Positions 1 to 9,306 of a stretch of DNA of 64,000 bases are shown here, piece by piece. Under the pieces are notes generated by a model, which saw only the letters and a list, made by a program, of their open reading frames with translations, had not been told where the DNA came from and did not search any database. The number at the start of each line of letters is the position of its first letter. The stretch's first letter is position 1. The translations under genes were made by a program, and so were the position numbers. The DNA comes from Mesorhizobium sp. L-8-3 (GTDB lineage Bacteria; Pseudomonadota; Alphaproteobacteria; Rhizobiales; Rhizobiaceae): NCBI RefSeq assembly GCF_016756615.1, contig NZ_AP023262.1, positions 3,101,501-3,165,500 of the forward strand. The letters are read 5' to 3'.

Positions 1-518
1 AGCTGGCCGATATCCTGCAGGTCGGCCTGGCCGTCGATCCTGGCGAAGACCTGGCCGGACTTGTTGACGATCAGCTCGACCATGTCCTGCGGCACCGTGA
101 TGGCCGGCGAGACGGTGAAGCCGTCGACGGTGACGATCTGGCCATCGGCATTCGTGTTGAAGGCGCCGGCACGGCTGTAGCGGATCTGTCCGTCGGCGCC
201 TTCGATCTGGAACCAGCCGTTGCCGGAGATGGCCATGTCGTATTTGTTGCCGGTGTTGGTCATCGTGCCTTGGAGGTGGACGTTGCGGACCGCGGACGTC
301 TTGACGCCGAGGCCGATATGGGCGCCTTCCGGAATGATGTTCTGATTGGCCCGGTTCGGCACGCCTTCTAGCCGCTCGGTCTGATAGAGCAGGTCGCTGA
401 ATTCGGCCTTGGCCCGCTTGAAGCCGGTCGTATTGATGTTGGCGATGTTGTTGGCGATGACCTCGAGATTGGTCTGCTGGGCGTTCATGCCCGTGGCGGC
501 AATGGCGAGCGCTTTCAT
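1..518 (-). CDS. flgG: flagellar distal rod protein FlgG (partial)
   Basis: This is the N-terminal part of FlgG, which builds the distal rod of the flagellar basal body. I read 172 codons from an ATG at 518 before the frame leaves the window at base 1. The start has the rod/hook N-terminal signature ([15 protein letters not shown], then the [12 protein letters not shown] motif), and a FlgF/FlgG-type central region follows ([10 protein letters not shown]). It lies 11 bases downstream of fliE in the same operon. About a third of the protein lies outside the window. Confidence 0.95.
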   Translation of the reverse strand, partial: MKALAIAATGMNAQQTNLEVIANNIANINTTGFKRAKAEFSDLLYQTERLEGVPNRANQNIIPEGAHIGLGVKTSAVRNVHLQGTMTNTGNKYDMAISGNGWFQIEGADGQIRYSRAGAFNTNADGQIVTVDGFTVSPAITVPQDMVELIVNKSGQVFARIDGQADLQDIGQ

Positions 519-529
519 CTAGGCACTCC

Positions 530-853
530 TCAGATCGCCATGCGGCTGACTTCGAGATAGGCGCTCACGATCTTGTCGCGGATCGCGATCGCCGCCTGCA
601 GCGACTGCTCGGCGCTCATCACGGCGTCGACGACATCGCGCGTCTGGACCTCGCCGCCCTTCAGGGCTTCGAAGGACACGGTCTCGGATTTCTCCAGCGT
701 TCCGACCACGTTGCGGGCGGCATTACCAAGCGCTTCCAGGAAGGCGGCGCCGCCGGGGGGCACGGCTGCCGAGGCGAGGCCCGACATGGCGTCGACCGCG
801 CCGGACAAGGGGCTGTTCTGGGTAATGGCGCCGATCGCGCTTAGCGGGTTCAT
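530..853 (-). CDS. fliE: flagellar hook-basal body protein FliE
   Basis: FliE is the small adaptor between the MS-ring and the proximal rod. The 107-residue product has the expected size. Its C-terminal half is typical: TRDVVDAVMSAEQSLQAAIAIRDKIVSAYLEVSRM. There is no signal peptide, as expected for a substrate of the flagellar export apparatus. The start codon overlaps the flgC stop by one base (TGATG), so the two are probably translationally coupled in the flgB-flgC-fliE-flgG operon. Confidence 0.95.
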   Translation of the reverse strand: MNPLSAIGAITQNSPLSGAVDAMSGLASAAVPPGGAAFLEALGNAARNVVGTLEKSETVSFEALKGGEVQTRDVVDAVMSAEQSLQAAIAIRDKIVSAYLEVSRMAI

Positions 854-1272
854 CAGCTCTGGCTCCTCATCAGGTCGATCGTCATCGAGATCAGGTCCCG
901 CGCCTGCTTGATCACCTGCAGGTTCGCCTGGTAGGCGCGGTTGGCCTGGCTCATGTCGGCCATCTCGATGAGTGTGTTCACATTGGGCAGCTTGACATAG
1001 CCGTTGGCGTCGGCGGCCTCGTGACCGGGGTCGAAGTGAACCGGAAACTCGCTGTCGTCGCGCGAGATCTCGGAGATGCGCACGAAGTCGCCGCCGGTCT
1101 GCCGATCCATCACGGCCTGGAATGCGATGGTCTTGCGTTGATAAGGGTCCGACCCAGGCGTGTTGCCGGTCGATTGCGCGTTGGCCAGGTTCTCCGAGAC
1201 GATGCGCAGCCGCTTCGACTGCGCTTGCAGGCCGGAGCTCGCCACCTTCAATGCGGTTGCGATCGGATCCAC
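853..1272 (-). CDS. flgC: flagellar proximal rod protein FlgC
   Basis: FlgC is a proximal rod component. The 139-residue protein carries the rod N-terminal motif ([23 protein letters not shown]) and the C-terminal helix shared by rod and hook proteins ([22 protein letters not shown], near residues 98-116). Its length matches the family. It starts one base after the flgB stop and overlaps fliE by one base, which places it inside a tight operon. Confidence 0.96.
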   Translation of the reverse strand: MDPIATALKVASSGLQAQSKRLRIVSENLANAQSTGNTPGSDPYQRKTIAFQAVMDRQTGGDFVRISEISRDDSEFPVHFDPGHEAADANGYVKLPNVNTLIEMADMSQANRAYQANLQVIKQARDLISMTIDLMRSQS

Positions 1273-1273
1273 G

Positions 1274-1654
1274 TCAGCTCCTCGTCGTCATCATGATCAT
1301 GCGGTGGAAAGCCTTCACGATCGCCGTGTTCAGCTCGAAGGCGCGCCGTACTTCGCCGGCCTTCATCAATTCTTCCTCGAGCACCACTGCGTTGCCGGAC
1401 GGGCGAACCGGCACGTCCGTTTCGAATTCCTTCCGGCCGATCGCCGAGCCGAAGGCGCCGCTGCCGACGTGGTTGGTATTGGTGGCGACCAGGGTCGGCG
1501 TCGTCTTGGCAAGCACCTTGTCGAAGGGCTCGACATCGGTCGGCTTGAAGTCGGGCGTCGAGGCATTGGCGATGTTGCCGGCAACCGCATTCTGGCGCAC
1601 GGAGAGCCAGCGCGCCTGCGCCGCCGCTAGATCGAAGAGTTGGACAGGTTTCAT
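1274..1654 (-). CDS. flgB: flagellar proximal rod protein FlgB
   Basis: FlgB is a proximal rod subunit. The 126-residue product contains the diagnostic [17 protein letters not shown] segment near residues 22-38 and a C-terminal rod helix ([13 protein letters not shown]). It heads a four-gene run with flgC, fliE and flgG. The 275 bases upstream, which separate it from the end of the next gene, carry no recognisable CDS and presumably hold its promoter. Confidence 0.94.
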   Translation of the reverse strand: MKPVQLFDLAAAQARWLSVRQNAVAGNIANASTPDFKPTDVEPFDKVLAKTTPTLVATNTNHVGSGAFGSAIGRKEFETDVPVRPSGNAVVLEEELMKAGEVRRAFELNTAIVKAFHRMIMMTTRS

Positions 1655-1929
1655 GAAACTTTCCCAAGCGCTGACGCCGACACTATGGGGTCAGTCTTGC
1701 GCGGGCCTTGCGAAAGCCGGGCTCATATCCAACAGCCGATGGGATCGACGGTTGGAGCGCGCGACCGCATGGCCCACGCCCGTCAGAGCGTTGCCCGGAC
1801 GCGCAAAGGCCGCTCTGCCATCATCAAGTGTCGCTTCGTGCTTTCCGAAAATCGAGTACGATTTTCGGGCCGATCCGGTAGCGCGGAAGCCAAGCGGCCC
1901 GGGGAGGCCGCGCCGGCGACCGGGGCCAA
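1655..1929. other. spacer upstream of flgB with a perfect palindrome
   Basis: I see no convincing gene in these 275 bases; ORFs crossing it are shadows. It holds a perfect 10-4-10 inverted repeat at 1845-1868 (arms CCGAAAATCG and CGATTTTCGG, loop AGTA). This lies just past the 3' end of the 189-residue flagellar ORF and upstream of flgB. A transcription terminator, or one of the short palindromic elements common in rhizobial spacers, would both fit. No T-tract follows it on the minus strand. Confidence 0.6.
1845..1868. repeat. perfect 24-base palindrome (stem 10, loop 4)
   Basis: The arms are exactly complementary. The palindrome lies between two flagellar transcription units on the same strand. 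It resembles other rhizobial intergenic palindromes containing TTCCGAAAA-like cores, such as the one at 46496-46540. Confidence 0.7.
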
Positions 1930-2499
1930 CTAATGGCTGATACCGACGACCTGGTTGGTGCTCGTCACGAGAACCCAGCTGCCCTGCCGTTCCTCGATCG
2001 AAGCCACGCGGCTCATGTCGGGCAGCACGGAACCGCGTTGCACGACCCATATGCCGGTGTCGTCCTGGATCATTGCGCGGCCGTTGGCGACGTAGACGAG
2101 CTGGAATGGCACGTGTTGCGGAGGGAAGGGCAGTTCCAGCAGCTTCGCCGTCTCGTCCCCGGCCTCCTCGTCCGGCGGCGTGGTTCCCGTGGCCAGTTGA
2201 TCGAGCTCGGGTTCTTCCTTGACTTCGGGAAAATCCGGTATGCGCGCGAGCTGCGGCGTGGCCACGACACCGCCGCCTCCGCCCTTGTCCCCGCCGCCCT
2301 CGAACTGTACGGCGCGAACGCCGAATTTCTCCTGATTGAAGAACACGTACCAGGGAAAGAGGGCGCAGCCGAGGCCGAGGGCCACGCCGAACAGGCCGAG
2401 CAGCAGGTCCTCGCGCAGGCGGCCCTTCTTGGATGCGCGGCGTGCCGCCCCGACATCGGCCGGCCCCGTCGCCGCCGCCTTAGCCCGCCTTGGCCACAT
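1930..2499 (-). CDS. flagellar-locus accessory membrane protein (unknown function)
   Basis: This 189-residue protein occupies the slot between fliI and flgB that also holds an uncharacterised ORF in other rhizobial flagellar loci. A basic N-terminus (residues 1-28) precedes one transmembrane helix (about 30-53, LLLGLFGVALGLGCALFPWYVFF). A Gly-rich segment (GGGDKGGGGG) and an acidic linker follow. The C-terminal domain, about residues 130-189, is predicted to be periplasmic and resembles a small beta domain (QLVYVANGRAMIQDDTGIWVV). The start overlaps the fliI stop by 20 bases and has an AGGAA ribosome site. A role in flagellar assembly is inferred from position only. Confidence 0.75.
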   Translation of the reverse strand: MWPRRAKAAATGPADVGAARRASKKGRLREDLLLGLFGVALGLGCALFPWYVFFNQEKFGVRAVQFEGGGDKGGGGGVVATPQLARIPDFPEVKEEPELDQLATGTTPPDEEAGDETAKLLELPFPPQHVPFQLVYVANGRAMIQDDTGIWVVQRGSVLPDMSRVASIEERQGSWVLVTSTNQVVGISH

Positions 2500-3907
2500 G
2501 CGATCGTTCCTGTTTCTTCAGATGCCGCGCGAGGTCGCTGAACGGGTCGGGCGAGGGCCCGTCCTTCGGCGACTGCGTCAATGCTTCATAGATGACGGGC
2601 ACCTGCTGCACCGCCATGTCGAGATCCGGGTCGAGGCCGCTTTGGTAGGCGCCGATCAGGCGGATGTCGCGCGTGTCCTCGAAGCGCGAGATCATCGCGC
2701 GCAGCCGCGAGACCACCGCCCGCTGGTCGTCCCGCCAGGCCTTGGTCGCCAGGCGCGAGATGGAGGAGAGCGGGTTCACCGGCGGATAGCGTCCCTGTTC
2801 GGCGATGGCGCGGTCGAGCACGATGTGCCCATCGAGGATGCCGCGCACGGAATCGGCGACCGGATCGTTGTGATCGTCGCCGTCTACCAGAACGGAGAGG
2901 ATCGCGGTGATCGAGCCCGCGCCGGCGCCGCCGGGACCGGCACGCTCCAGGAGCTTGGGCATGTCGGTGAAGACCGATGCCGGATAGCCGCGCGCCACCG
3001 GCGGCTCGCCGGTGCCGATCGCAACCTCGCGCAGCGCATGGGCGAAGCGGGTGATGGAATCGAGCAGCAGCAGCACACGGTCGCCGCGGTCGCGAAAATA
3101 CTCGGCCACCCGCATGGCCGTGCCGGGTGCGCGCCGCCGCATCATGGCGCTTTCGTCGCTGGTGGCGACCACCGCGACGGTCTTGGCCATGCTCTCGTCG
3201 CCGATCGTATCCTCCAGGAACTCGCGCACCTCGCGGCCGCGCTCGCCGACCAGCGCGACGACGACGGTGTCGAAGGCGGAGGCCGCCGCGAGCATGGCGA
3301 GCAGCGTCGACTTGCCGACGCCCGAACCGGCGAAGATGCCGAGGCGCTGGCCGAAGCAGAGCGGGGTGAAGATGTCGATGACGCGCACGCCCGTCAGGAA
3401 CGGGGTCTCGACACGCTGGCGCTCCAGGGCGCCGGGCACGCCCTCGAAGCCGGCTTCGGCACCCGGTATCAGGGCCGGGCCGCCATCGATCGGACGGCCG
3501 AGGGCATCGATGACGCGGCCCCGCCAGGACGCGCCCGGCGCCAGCGAGAAGCCGCCCTTGCAAAAGACATGGTCGCCGACGCTGATCTCGCTCGACGGGC
3601 CGAAGGGCGCGACGACGACTTCGTCGAGGGTGATCTGCACCACTTCGCCGGAGCCGTCCGCCTTGCGCCCGCCGCGTTCGACGATGTCGCCCAGCCGGAC
3701 CTCTCCCGACAGGCCACGCACGCGGTAGTGGGTCGGCGACACCTCGCAGATCCTTCCGCCGCGCTTGAGCAATCCGCGCTCGCCGGCAAAGCGGCCATAG
3801 GCGCGCTCGAGCGCCAGCAAGGGATCGTTCTCCGCCAGGGAGGGGAGGTCGGGCGCTGCCTGCACCACGCCCGCGAGGTCCGTCGACGTCTCGGCCTGGT
3901 CCATCAT
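2480..3907 (-). CDS. fliI: flagellum-specific ATPase FliI
   Basis: FliI is the hexameric ATPase that energises loading of substrates into the flagellar type III export gate. The 475-residue protein has an F1-beta-like fold. The Walker A motif is GIFAGSGVGKSTLLAM near residue 190. A Walker B segment (RVLLLLDSITRFAHALREV) and the type III ATPase signature region (TGEPPVARGYPASVFTDMPKLLERAG) follow. It lies 6 bases after flgF and overlaps the next gene. Confidence 0.97.
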   Translation of the reverse strand: MMDQAETSTDLAGVVQAAPDLPSLAENDPLLALERAYGRFAGERGLLKRGGRICEVSPTHYRVRGLSGEVRLGDIVERGGRKADGSGEVVQITLDEVVVAPFGPSSEISVGDHVFCKGGFSLAPGASWRGRVIDALGRPIDGGPALIPGAEAGFEGVPGALERQRVETPFLTGVRVIDIFTPLCFGQRLGIFAGSGVGKSTLLAMLAAASAFDTVVVALVGERGREVREFLEDTIGDESMAKTVAVVATSDESAMMRRRAPGTAMRVAEYFRDRGDRVLLLLDSITRFAHALREVAIGTGEPPVARGYPASVFTDMPKLLERAGPGGAGAGSITAILSVLVDGDDHNDPVADSVRGILDGHIVLDRAIAEQGRYPPVNPLSSISRLATKAWRDDQRAVVSRLRAMISRFEDTRDIRLIGAYQSGLDPDLDMAVQQVPVIYEALTQSPKDGPSPDPFSDLARHLKKQERSHVAKAG

Positions 3908-3913
3908 CCGACG

Positions 3914-4636
3914 CTATTTGGAGCCGAGCGTCTTGACCGCTTCGGTGAAGGTCGACTCGCTTTCGCGGATCAGGGCCGCGGCGTTCTCGAAGGCGCGCTG
4001 CACCATGATGAGGCGCGTCATCTCCTTGACCGGATTGACGTTCGACTCCTCGACGAAACCCTGGACGATGCCGACGTCCGAACGGTCGACCACCGGCTGC
4101 GGCGGCGTGTCGGGCACCACGCCTGAATTGCCGTAGCGCGTGAAGTTCGGCCCCGGGTCGAACTGGAAAAGGCCGACGGCGCCGACGGGGGCGCCGTCCT
4201 GCAGCAATGTGCCATCGGCGCCGGCGGTCGGTGGTCCACCGCGCGGATCGAGCAGGATGGCGGCGCCGCCCGCATCGAGCACGGGATGTCCTTCGAGCGT
4301 CACCAGAGCGCCGGTGTCGAGCATGGTGAAACGGCCGTCGCGGGTCATGACGGTGCCTGCCGGCGTCTGGATGCCGAACCAGGCCTCGCCCTGTACGGCG
4401 AAGTCGAAGGGGTTGCCGGTCTCGCGCATCGGGCCGGATTCCTGCGACAGATAGGTCTCGCCCGGCGTGACGAAATCGATGCCCTTGTCGCCCGAACCGT
4501 AGACGAGATCCTCGAATTTCACATTCGTGGCGCGAAAGCCGACCGTGTTGGCGTTGGCGACGTTGTCGGCCAGCGTGTCGAGGCGCTTTTCGAGCGCGAT
4601 CTGCGAGGACAGCGCGACGTAGAGACCGTTCTGCAT
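3914..4636 (-). CDS. flgF: flagellar proximal rod protein FlgF
   Basis: FlgF is a rod protein of the FlgF/FlgG type. The 240-residue product begins MQNGLYVALSSQIALEKRLDTLADNVANANTVGFRA, with the conserved N-terminal rod helix. It ends with NPVKEMTRLIMVQRAFENAA, the C-terminal rod signature. Start choice is supported by GGGAGG eight bases before the ATG. It follows the DUF1217 gene by one base and precedes fliI, as in other rhizobial flagellar operons. Confidence 0.95.
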   Translation of the reverse strand: MQNGLYVALSSQIALEKRLDTLADNVANANTVGFRATNVKFEDLVYGSGDKGIDFVTPGETYLSQESGPMRETGNPFDFAVQGEAWFGIQTPAGTVMTRDGRFTMLDTGALVTLEGHPVLDAGGAAILLDPRGGPPTAGADGTLLQDGAPVGAVGLFQFDPGPNFTRYGNSGVVPDTPPQPVVDRSDVGIVQGFVEESNVNPVKEMTRLIMVQRAFENAAALIRESESTFTEAVKTLGSK

Positions 4637-4637
4637 C

Positions 4638-5768
4638 TCACGAACCTCCCAGCTTCAGGCCCTGCAGCGTCAGCATCACGCTGGGCGAGATGCCGTATTC
4701 GATCGGCTGGCTGAACAGGACGGAGAGATTGGATTGCGTCGTGGTCGACTGATTGGCGACTTCCCACATGGCGGTGAAGCGCGTCATGAACTTGGCGAGC
4801 GCCTCGGGATCCTGGAAATCGGCGAAATCGATCCGGTCCGAGATCAACTTGGCCTGGCGGTCGATGTCGGCGGTTGCCAGGGAATCGGGGAGGCCGAGGG
4901 CGGTGCGCACCACCTTGGCGAGCGCGGTGTCGGCGAGCACCGAATAGGCGTCCTTGATCTTGGGCGCGTTGCGCTCGAAATAGAGCGCCAGCCTTACGCC
5001 TTCGTTCTGGGCGCCGGCATCCTCCTCCAGGGTCTGGCGCATGAACTTGTCGACGGCCGGCTGCTGGGCGGGATTGGTCGTGGTCGTCGCTTCGCCGTAA
5101 CGAACGAAATTGAAGGCAGCGACGAACTGCGCGAAGCGCTCGTCGACGCTCTTGTTGGCCGGACTGTCCGGATCGTCGATGCCCCCTTCCAGCATCTCGA
5201 TTATCAGGTCCTTGTCGCCGAGCATGTCGGTGAGCCCGTGGGCCTTCATCGCATAGGTGAACAGCGTTTCGTTGGCGACGAACTCCTCGATGGACTTCAT
5301 CTTCCCGATGTTGGCGGCGTAAAACTCGTTGTGCTCCTTGAGCACGGGATTGTTCGGATCGACGCCGGCCTGCACGGCTGCCAGCGTGTATTTGGCGACA
5401 GTCCCCTGCAGGGCGGCATTGTAGACGGTGGCCTCCTGCCCGAGCGCGGCGAAATTGTAGCTCCGGACGAATTCGGCGTAGCGTTTGTCGGTGAGCTTGT
5501 TGGCGAAGCTGTTCTGGTCGGAGACGCCGCCCTCCAGCGCCTTCACCATGAAGGCCTTGGCATAGGCCATGTCCTCCAGCCCGTGCGCCTTCATCGCATA
5601 GCGGAACAGCCTGTCGTCGGCGACGAACTCCTCGATCGACTTCACCTTGCCGATGTTGGCGAGATAATATTCGGTCTCCCGCTGCACCATGGGCTGCGCC
5701 TCGACGCGGTCCAGCGACTTCGCCAGGTCGCGGGTGATAAGCTGGTAGCTCATATAGGTATTGATCAC
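4638..5768 (-). CDS. DUF1217 repeat protein of the flagellar operon
   Basis: This gene sits between motA and flgF, the usual position of DUF1217 proteins in rhizobia; its function is not known. I prefer the GTG at 5768 because GGAG lies seven bases upstream; an ATG at 5753 is the alternative. The roughly 376-residue product has three tandem copies of one helical unit. Copies one and two are close (ETEYYLANIGKVKSIEEFVA and HNEFYAANIGKMKSIEEFVA, both followed by AMKAHGL). The third is diverged (ALYFERNAPKIKDAYSVLAD). No signal peptide or membrane span is visible. A structural or secreted flagellar role is inferred from position only. Confidence 0.8.
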   Translation of the reverse strand: MINTYMSYQLITRDLAKSLDRVEAQPMVQRETEYYLANIGKVKSIEEFVADDRLFRYAMKAHGLEDMAYAKAFMVKALEGGVSDQNSFANKLTDKRYAEFVRSYNFAALGQEATVYNAALQGTVAKYTLAAVQAGVDPNNPVLKEHNEFYAANIGKMKSIEEFVANETLFTYAMKAHGLTDMLGDKDLIIEMLEGGIDDPDSPANKSVDERFAQFVAAFNFVRYGEATTTTNPAQQPAVDKFMRQTLEEDAGAQNEGVRLALYFERNAPKIKDAYSVLADTALAKVVRTALGLPDSLATADIDRQAKLISDRIDFADFQDPEALAKFMTRFTAMWEVANQSTTTQSNLSVLFSQPIEYGISPSVMLTLQGLKLGGS

Positions 5769-5949
5769 GCGGCCGCTCCGCTTCTGCAGGGTCCGCAACG
5801 GGGATAACCGGCCGTGCTTGCGCGAGGCTGTCGGCTGCCGAAGCGAGCCAGGCGGCGGCGCCCGCTTCAAGCCTCACACAAGGCACGATTGTTACCCCCT
5901 TTGCGATCCCCCGGCGAAATGCGGCCCGGCGAAATAGGGAAGGTGGCAC

Positions 5950-6825
5950 TTGGGAATTCTGATCGGTCTCGTCATCACACTGGGCTGCGTGCTCGGTGGA
6001 TTCATGGCCATGGGCGGCCATGTCGACGTCCTCATCCAGCCATGGGAAGCAGTGATCATCTGCGGCGCGGCGCTCGGGACATTCGTCGTCGCCAATCCGA
6101 TGAAGACGGTGAAGGACACCGGCAAGGCGATAATGGAGGCGTTCAGGTATTCCGTGCCCAAGGAGCAGGAATATCTCGAGACGCTCGGGGTGCTGCATTC
6201 GATCATGCGCGAGCTGCGCACCAAGTCGCGCAACGAGGTCGAGGCGCATATCGACAATCCCGAGGAATCGCCGGTCTTCCAGGCGTTCCCGACGGTGCTG
6301 CGCAACCACGATCTCACGCATTTCATCTGCGACTATTGCCGCATCATCATCATCGGCAATGCGCGGCCGCATGAGATCGAGGCGCTGATGGACGAGGAGA
6401 TCCAGACGATCCGAGCCGACAAGCTCAAGCCCTATCATGCGTTGACGGCGATGGGTGACGGCCTGCCGGCGCTCGGCATCGTCGCGGCCGTGCTTGGCGT
6501 GGTCAAGGCCATGGGCGCGCTCGACCAGTCGCCGGAGATCCTCGGCGGCCTGATCGGCGCAGCCCTGGTCGGCACCTTTCTCGGCATCTTTCTTTCCTAT
6601 GCTGTGGTCGGGCCGATCGCCACCCAGATCAAGACCGTGCGCGAGAAGCGCAACCGGCTCTATGTCATCGTGAAGCAGACCCTGCTCGCCTACATGAACG
6701 GCTCGCTGCCGCAGGTGGCGCTGGAGTTCGGGCGCAAGACGATCTCTTCGCACGACCGTCCGTCCATCGACGCGGTGGAGCAGAGCACGCTGAACATGGG
6801 CCACGCCGAAAGCAAGGCGGCCTGA
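5950..6825 (+). CDS. motA: flagellar motor stator protein MotA
   Basis: MotA forms the proton-conducting stator with MotB. The 291-residue protein has four predicted membrane helices: two at the N-terminus (residues 1-55) and two near 165-225. These flank a cytoplasmic loop with the conserved charged residues that contact FliG. The start is a TTG at 5950 with AGGTGG upstream; starting there preserves the family N-terminus [17 protein letters not shown]. It is divergent from the DUF1217 gene across a 181-base spacer and leads the motA-fliM-fliN-fliG-flhB run. motB is not in the window. Confidence 0.95.
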   Translation: MGILIGLVITLGCVLGGFMAMGGHVDVLIQPWEAVIICGAALGTFVVANPMKTVKDTGKAIMEAFRYSVPKEQEYLETLGVLHSIMRELRTKSRNEVEAHIDNPEESPVFQAFPTVLRNHDLTHFICDYCRIIIIGNARPHEIEALMDEEIQTIRADKLKPYHALTAMGDGLPALGIVAAVLGVVKAMGALDQSPEILGGLIGAALVGTFLGIFLSYAVVGPIATQIKTVREKRNRLYVIVKQTLLAYMNGSLPQVALEFGRKTISSHDRPSIDAVEQSTLNMGHAESKAA

Positions 6826-6828
6826 TCC

Positions 6829-7758
6829 ATGGCAAGTCCGGCGGAGGCGCGCTCCTTTATCCTTGAAAGGCTGGTCGGCGACACCGCCGAGCCGGACAGG
6901 ATCACAGGTGCCGCCCACAAATTCGCGCAGCGCGCGCTCGCCACGATCGTGCAGAACATCAACCGGCATCTCTCGTCGCCGCTCGGCATGGAACTGGAGG
7001 GAATCGAGCTCGGGCGCTACGGAAACGCTCTCTCGGGTTCGGGCGAAACCAATGCGGTGGCGATCATCCAGTCGGTCATCTCCCCGGATGCGCTGCTGCT
7101 CGACCTGGAGCCGGCGACCGTGTCGCTGCTGGTGTCCGCCTTCCTGGGCGGCGATCCCGAACTGGCGCCGGCGCGTATCGATCGTCCGCTCTCGCAGATC
7201 GAACTGGAGATCGCGACCACCGCCTTGCAGGAGGTCGCCGAAGCCTTCAACGGGTCCGGCCCCCGTTCGCTCAAGCTGCGCCTGCCCGTGCCGACCGCCT
7301 TTTCCGGGCAGGAGATCCGCAAGCAGGTGCTGCGCGACGGCCCCTCGGTGCGCATCGTTTTCCGCCTGACGTCGCCCAGGTCGACGGGACGCCTGTCGGT
7401 CACCATGCCGCAGCGTGTGCTTCTTACCCCGCGTGACGAGACGGAGGAACCCGAGGTCGAGGCGCTGGTCGACCAGAGCGCTTGGTCGGAGCGTCTCGGG
7501 GAAGAGGTCCGCAAATCGTCGGTGACGCTCGATGCCGTGGTGCCGCTGTCGCAGATGTCGCTGGGGGCGCTCGCCGCGCTGCAGGTCGGCCAGATCCTCG
7601 AAATACCGGCAGCAGCCCAGTCGACAACCCGGCTGTCAGCGCGCAACAAGACCCTGTTCGTCTGCGAATTCGGCAAGCTCGGGCAGAACTATTCGGTCCG
7701 CATCAAACATCCCTTCGATGAAAGCCAGGACTTCGTCGATCGCCTTTTGTCGCAATAG
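6829..7758 (+). CDS. fliM: flagellar motor switch protein FliM
   Basis: FliM is the middle C-ring component and the CheY-P receptor. The 309-residue product has a CheC-like central domain (about 45-200) and a C-terminal SpoA domain (about 225-300, GQILEIPAAAQSTTRL). The usual enterobacterial N-terminal CheY-binding motif LSQxEIDALL is not recognisable; the N-terminus reads MASPAEARSFILERLVGDTA, as is common for diverged rhizobial FliM. It starts 3 bases after motA. Confidence 0.9.
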   Translation: MASPAEARSFILERLVGDTAEPDRITGAAHKFAQRALATIVQNINRHLSSPLGMELEGIELGRYGNALSGSGETNAVAIIQSVISPDALLLDLEPATVSLLVSAFLGGDPELAPARIDRPLSQIELEIATTALQEVAEAFNGSGPRSLKLRLPVPTAFSGQEIRKQVLRDGPSVRIVFRLTSPRSTGRLSVTMPQRVLLTPRDETEEPEVEALVDQSAWSERLGEEVRKSSVTLDAVVPLSQMSLGALAALQVGQILEIPAAAQSTTRLSARNKTLFVCEFGKLGQNYSVRIKHPFDESQDFVDRLLSQ

Positions 7759-7797
7759 TCAGGCCCCGGCCGATGACGCCGGGCGTGGAGCCAGAAC

Positions 7798-8205
7798 ATG
7801 ACACCCCCACTCCCCAATCCGCTTCTCGACGAGCACGAGGACGAACTGGACAAGGCGATCGACGAACTGCGCGGGGCCTTGCACGACGCGCCGCCGCAGC
7901 AGCCGGCGCCGGCCGAGCCGACCTTCACGACGGCGCTGGCCGACGCCATGCCCAACGCCGGCGTCGTCATGAACATACTGGTCGACGTCCAGATCGTGCT
8001 GGGCAGCACGGAGATTCCGGTGTCGGATCTGCTGACGCTGCAGAAGGGCGCCACGATCGCGCTCAATCGACGGATCGGCGAGCCGGTCGACATGGTCGTG
8101 AACGGGCGCAAGATCGCCAGGGGCGAGATCACCGTGATGGAAAGCGATCCCTCCCGCTTCGGGATACGGGTGACTGAAATCGTCAACGCGAAGCCGTCCA
8201 AATGA
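7798..8205 (+). CDS. fliN: flagellar motor switch protein FliN
   Basis: FliN forms the lower C-ring. The 135-residue protein has an acidic, proline-rich N-terminal extension (1-50). A SpoA domain follows at about 55-128, with the family core VQIVLGSTEIPVSDLLTLQKG and GEPVDMVVNGRKIARGE. The stop overlaps the fliG start by four bases (ATGA), suggesting translational coupling. Confidence 0.96.
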   Translation: MTPPLPNPLLDEHEDELDKAIDELRGALHDAPPQQPAPAEPTFTTALADAMPNAGVVMNILVDVQIVLGSTEIPVSDLLTLQKGATIALNRRIGEPVDMVVNGRKIARGEITVMESDPSRFGIRVTEIVNAKPSK

Positions 8206-9263
8206 TGTCCGCCGCAAGCTTCGCATCCGACCTGGACCTGGGGGAGACGGCCGGGGCGACCGGCATGATGGACCTGACCCGGCCGCAGAAGGCGGCCGCC
8301 ATCCTGGTCGCGGTCGGCAAGCCCGCCGCCGGGCGCCTGCTCAAATTCTTCAAGCAGGAAGAACTGAAGGCGCTGATCGAGGGTGCGCGCAAGCTGAAGA
8401 CGATCCCGCAGAGCGAGCTCGAGCGCATCGTGGCGGAATTCGAGGACGAGTTCGCCGAGGGCGCGGGACTGCTGGATTCGGCCGACGCCATGGACACGAT
8501 CCTGACCGAGACCCTCTCGCAGGACGAGATGAACGCCATTCTCGGTCGCGAGACGGGTCTTGCGACGTTCGAGGAGACCCCGCCCTGGGCCGGTATCGAG
8601 GCGCTCGAGCCCGAACTGATCGCCGGCTTCCTGGCCAACGAACATCCGCAGACCGTCGCCTATGTCCTGTCCAACATGGCCTCGCATGCGGCGGCCAGGA
8701 TCGTCCTCCTGCTCGGCAGGGACATTCGCGGCGAAGTGGTCAAGCGCATGCTGTCGCTCGGCTCGGTCACCGACACCGCCAGGCGGCTGGTCGAACGGCG
8801 GATGCGCGCAGAGTTCCTGGAATCGACATCGGGCAAGCTGTCCCGGGAAGGCCAGGCCAAGGTGGTCGGCGTGCTCAACGAACTCGACAAGTCGGATCTC
8901 GACGAAGTCATGGGAGAGCTGGAGGCCGCCGGCGCGGAGGATCTCGGCGCGCTGCGGGCGCAGCTTTTCTCCTTCGAGGACGTCATCAATCTCACGGCCA
9001 AGGCTCGTGTCGCGCTGTTCGACGGCTTCGAGATCGACATGCTCACCACGGCATTGCGCGACGCCAACCCCGTCATCGTCGAGGCCGTGCTGTCCTCGAT
9101 CGGCGCGCGCACGCGCCGCATGATCGAATCCGAGCTGGCGCAACCTTCCGACATCCTCAACCCGGTCGACATCAACAGGTCGCGCCGCGCCATCGTGTCG
9201 AAGGCGATAGCCATGGCCAGTGACGGCATCATTCAGCTTCCCTCGGTCGAGGAAGCGGCGTGA
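8202..9263 (+). CDS. fliG: flagellar motor switch protein FliG
   Basis: FliG links the MS-ring to the stator and generates torque. The 353-residue product shows the N-terminal domain (LTRPQKAAAILVAVGKPAAG), the middle-domain EHPQ motif (FLANEHPQTVAYVLSNM, about 140-160) and a C-terminal torque domain (about 245-350). An ATG directly at the fliN stop gives an MM start; either Met is possible. Confidence 0.96.
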   Translation: MMSAASFASDLDLGETAGATGMMDLTRPQKAAAILVAVGKPAAGRLLKFFKQEELKALIEGARKLKTIPQSELERIVAEFEDEFAEGAGLLDSADAMDTILTETLSQDEMNAILGRETGLATFEETPPWAGIEALEPELIAGFLANEHPQTVAYVLSNMASHAAARIVLLLGRDIRGEVVKRMLSLGSVTDTARRLVERRMRAEFLESTSGKLSREGQAKVVGVLNELDKSDLDEVMGELEAAGAEDLGALRAQLFSFEDVINLTAKARVALFDGFEIDMLTTALRDANPVIVEAVLSSIGARTRRMIESELAQPSDILNPVDINRSRRAIVSKAIAMASDGIIQLPSVEEAA

Positions 9264-9306
9264 CGGAACGATCCAAGACGTTCTTCCATTGACCTTGGCC
9301 TGATCG

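Noticed and set aside
4519..6969. 816-codon minus-strand ORF across the flgF start, DUF1217 gene and motA
   Set aside because: It crosses genes on both strands in the wrong frame and has the His/Arg-rich composition of a shadow.
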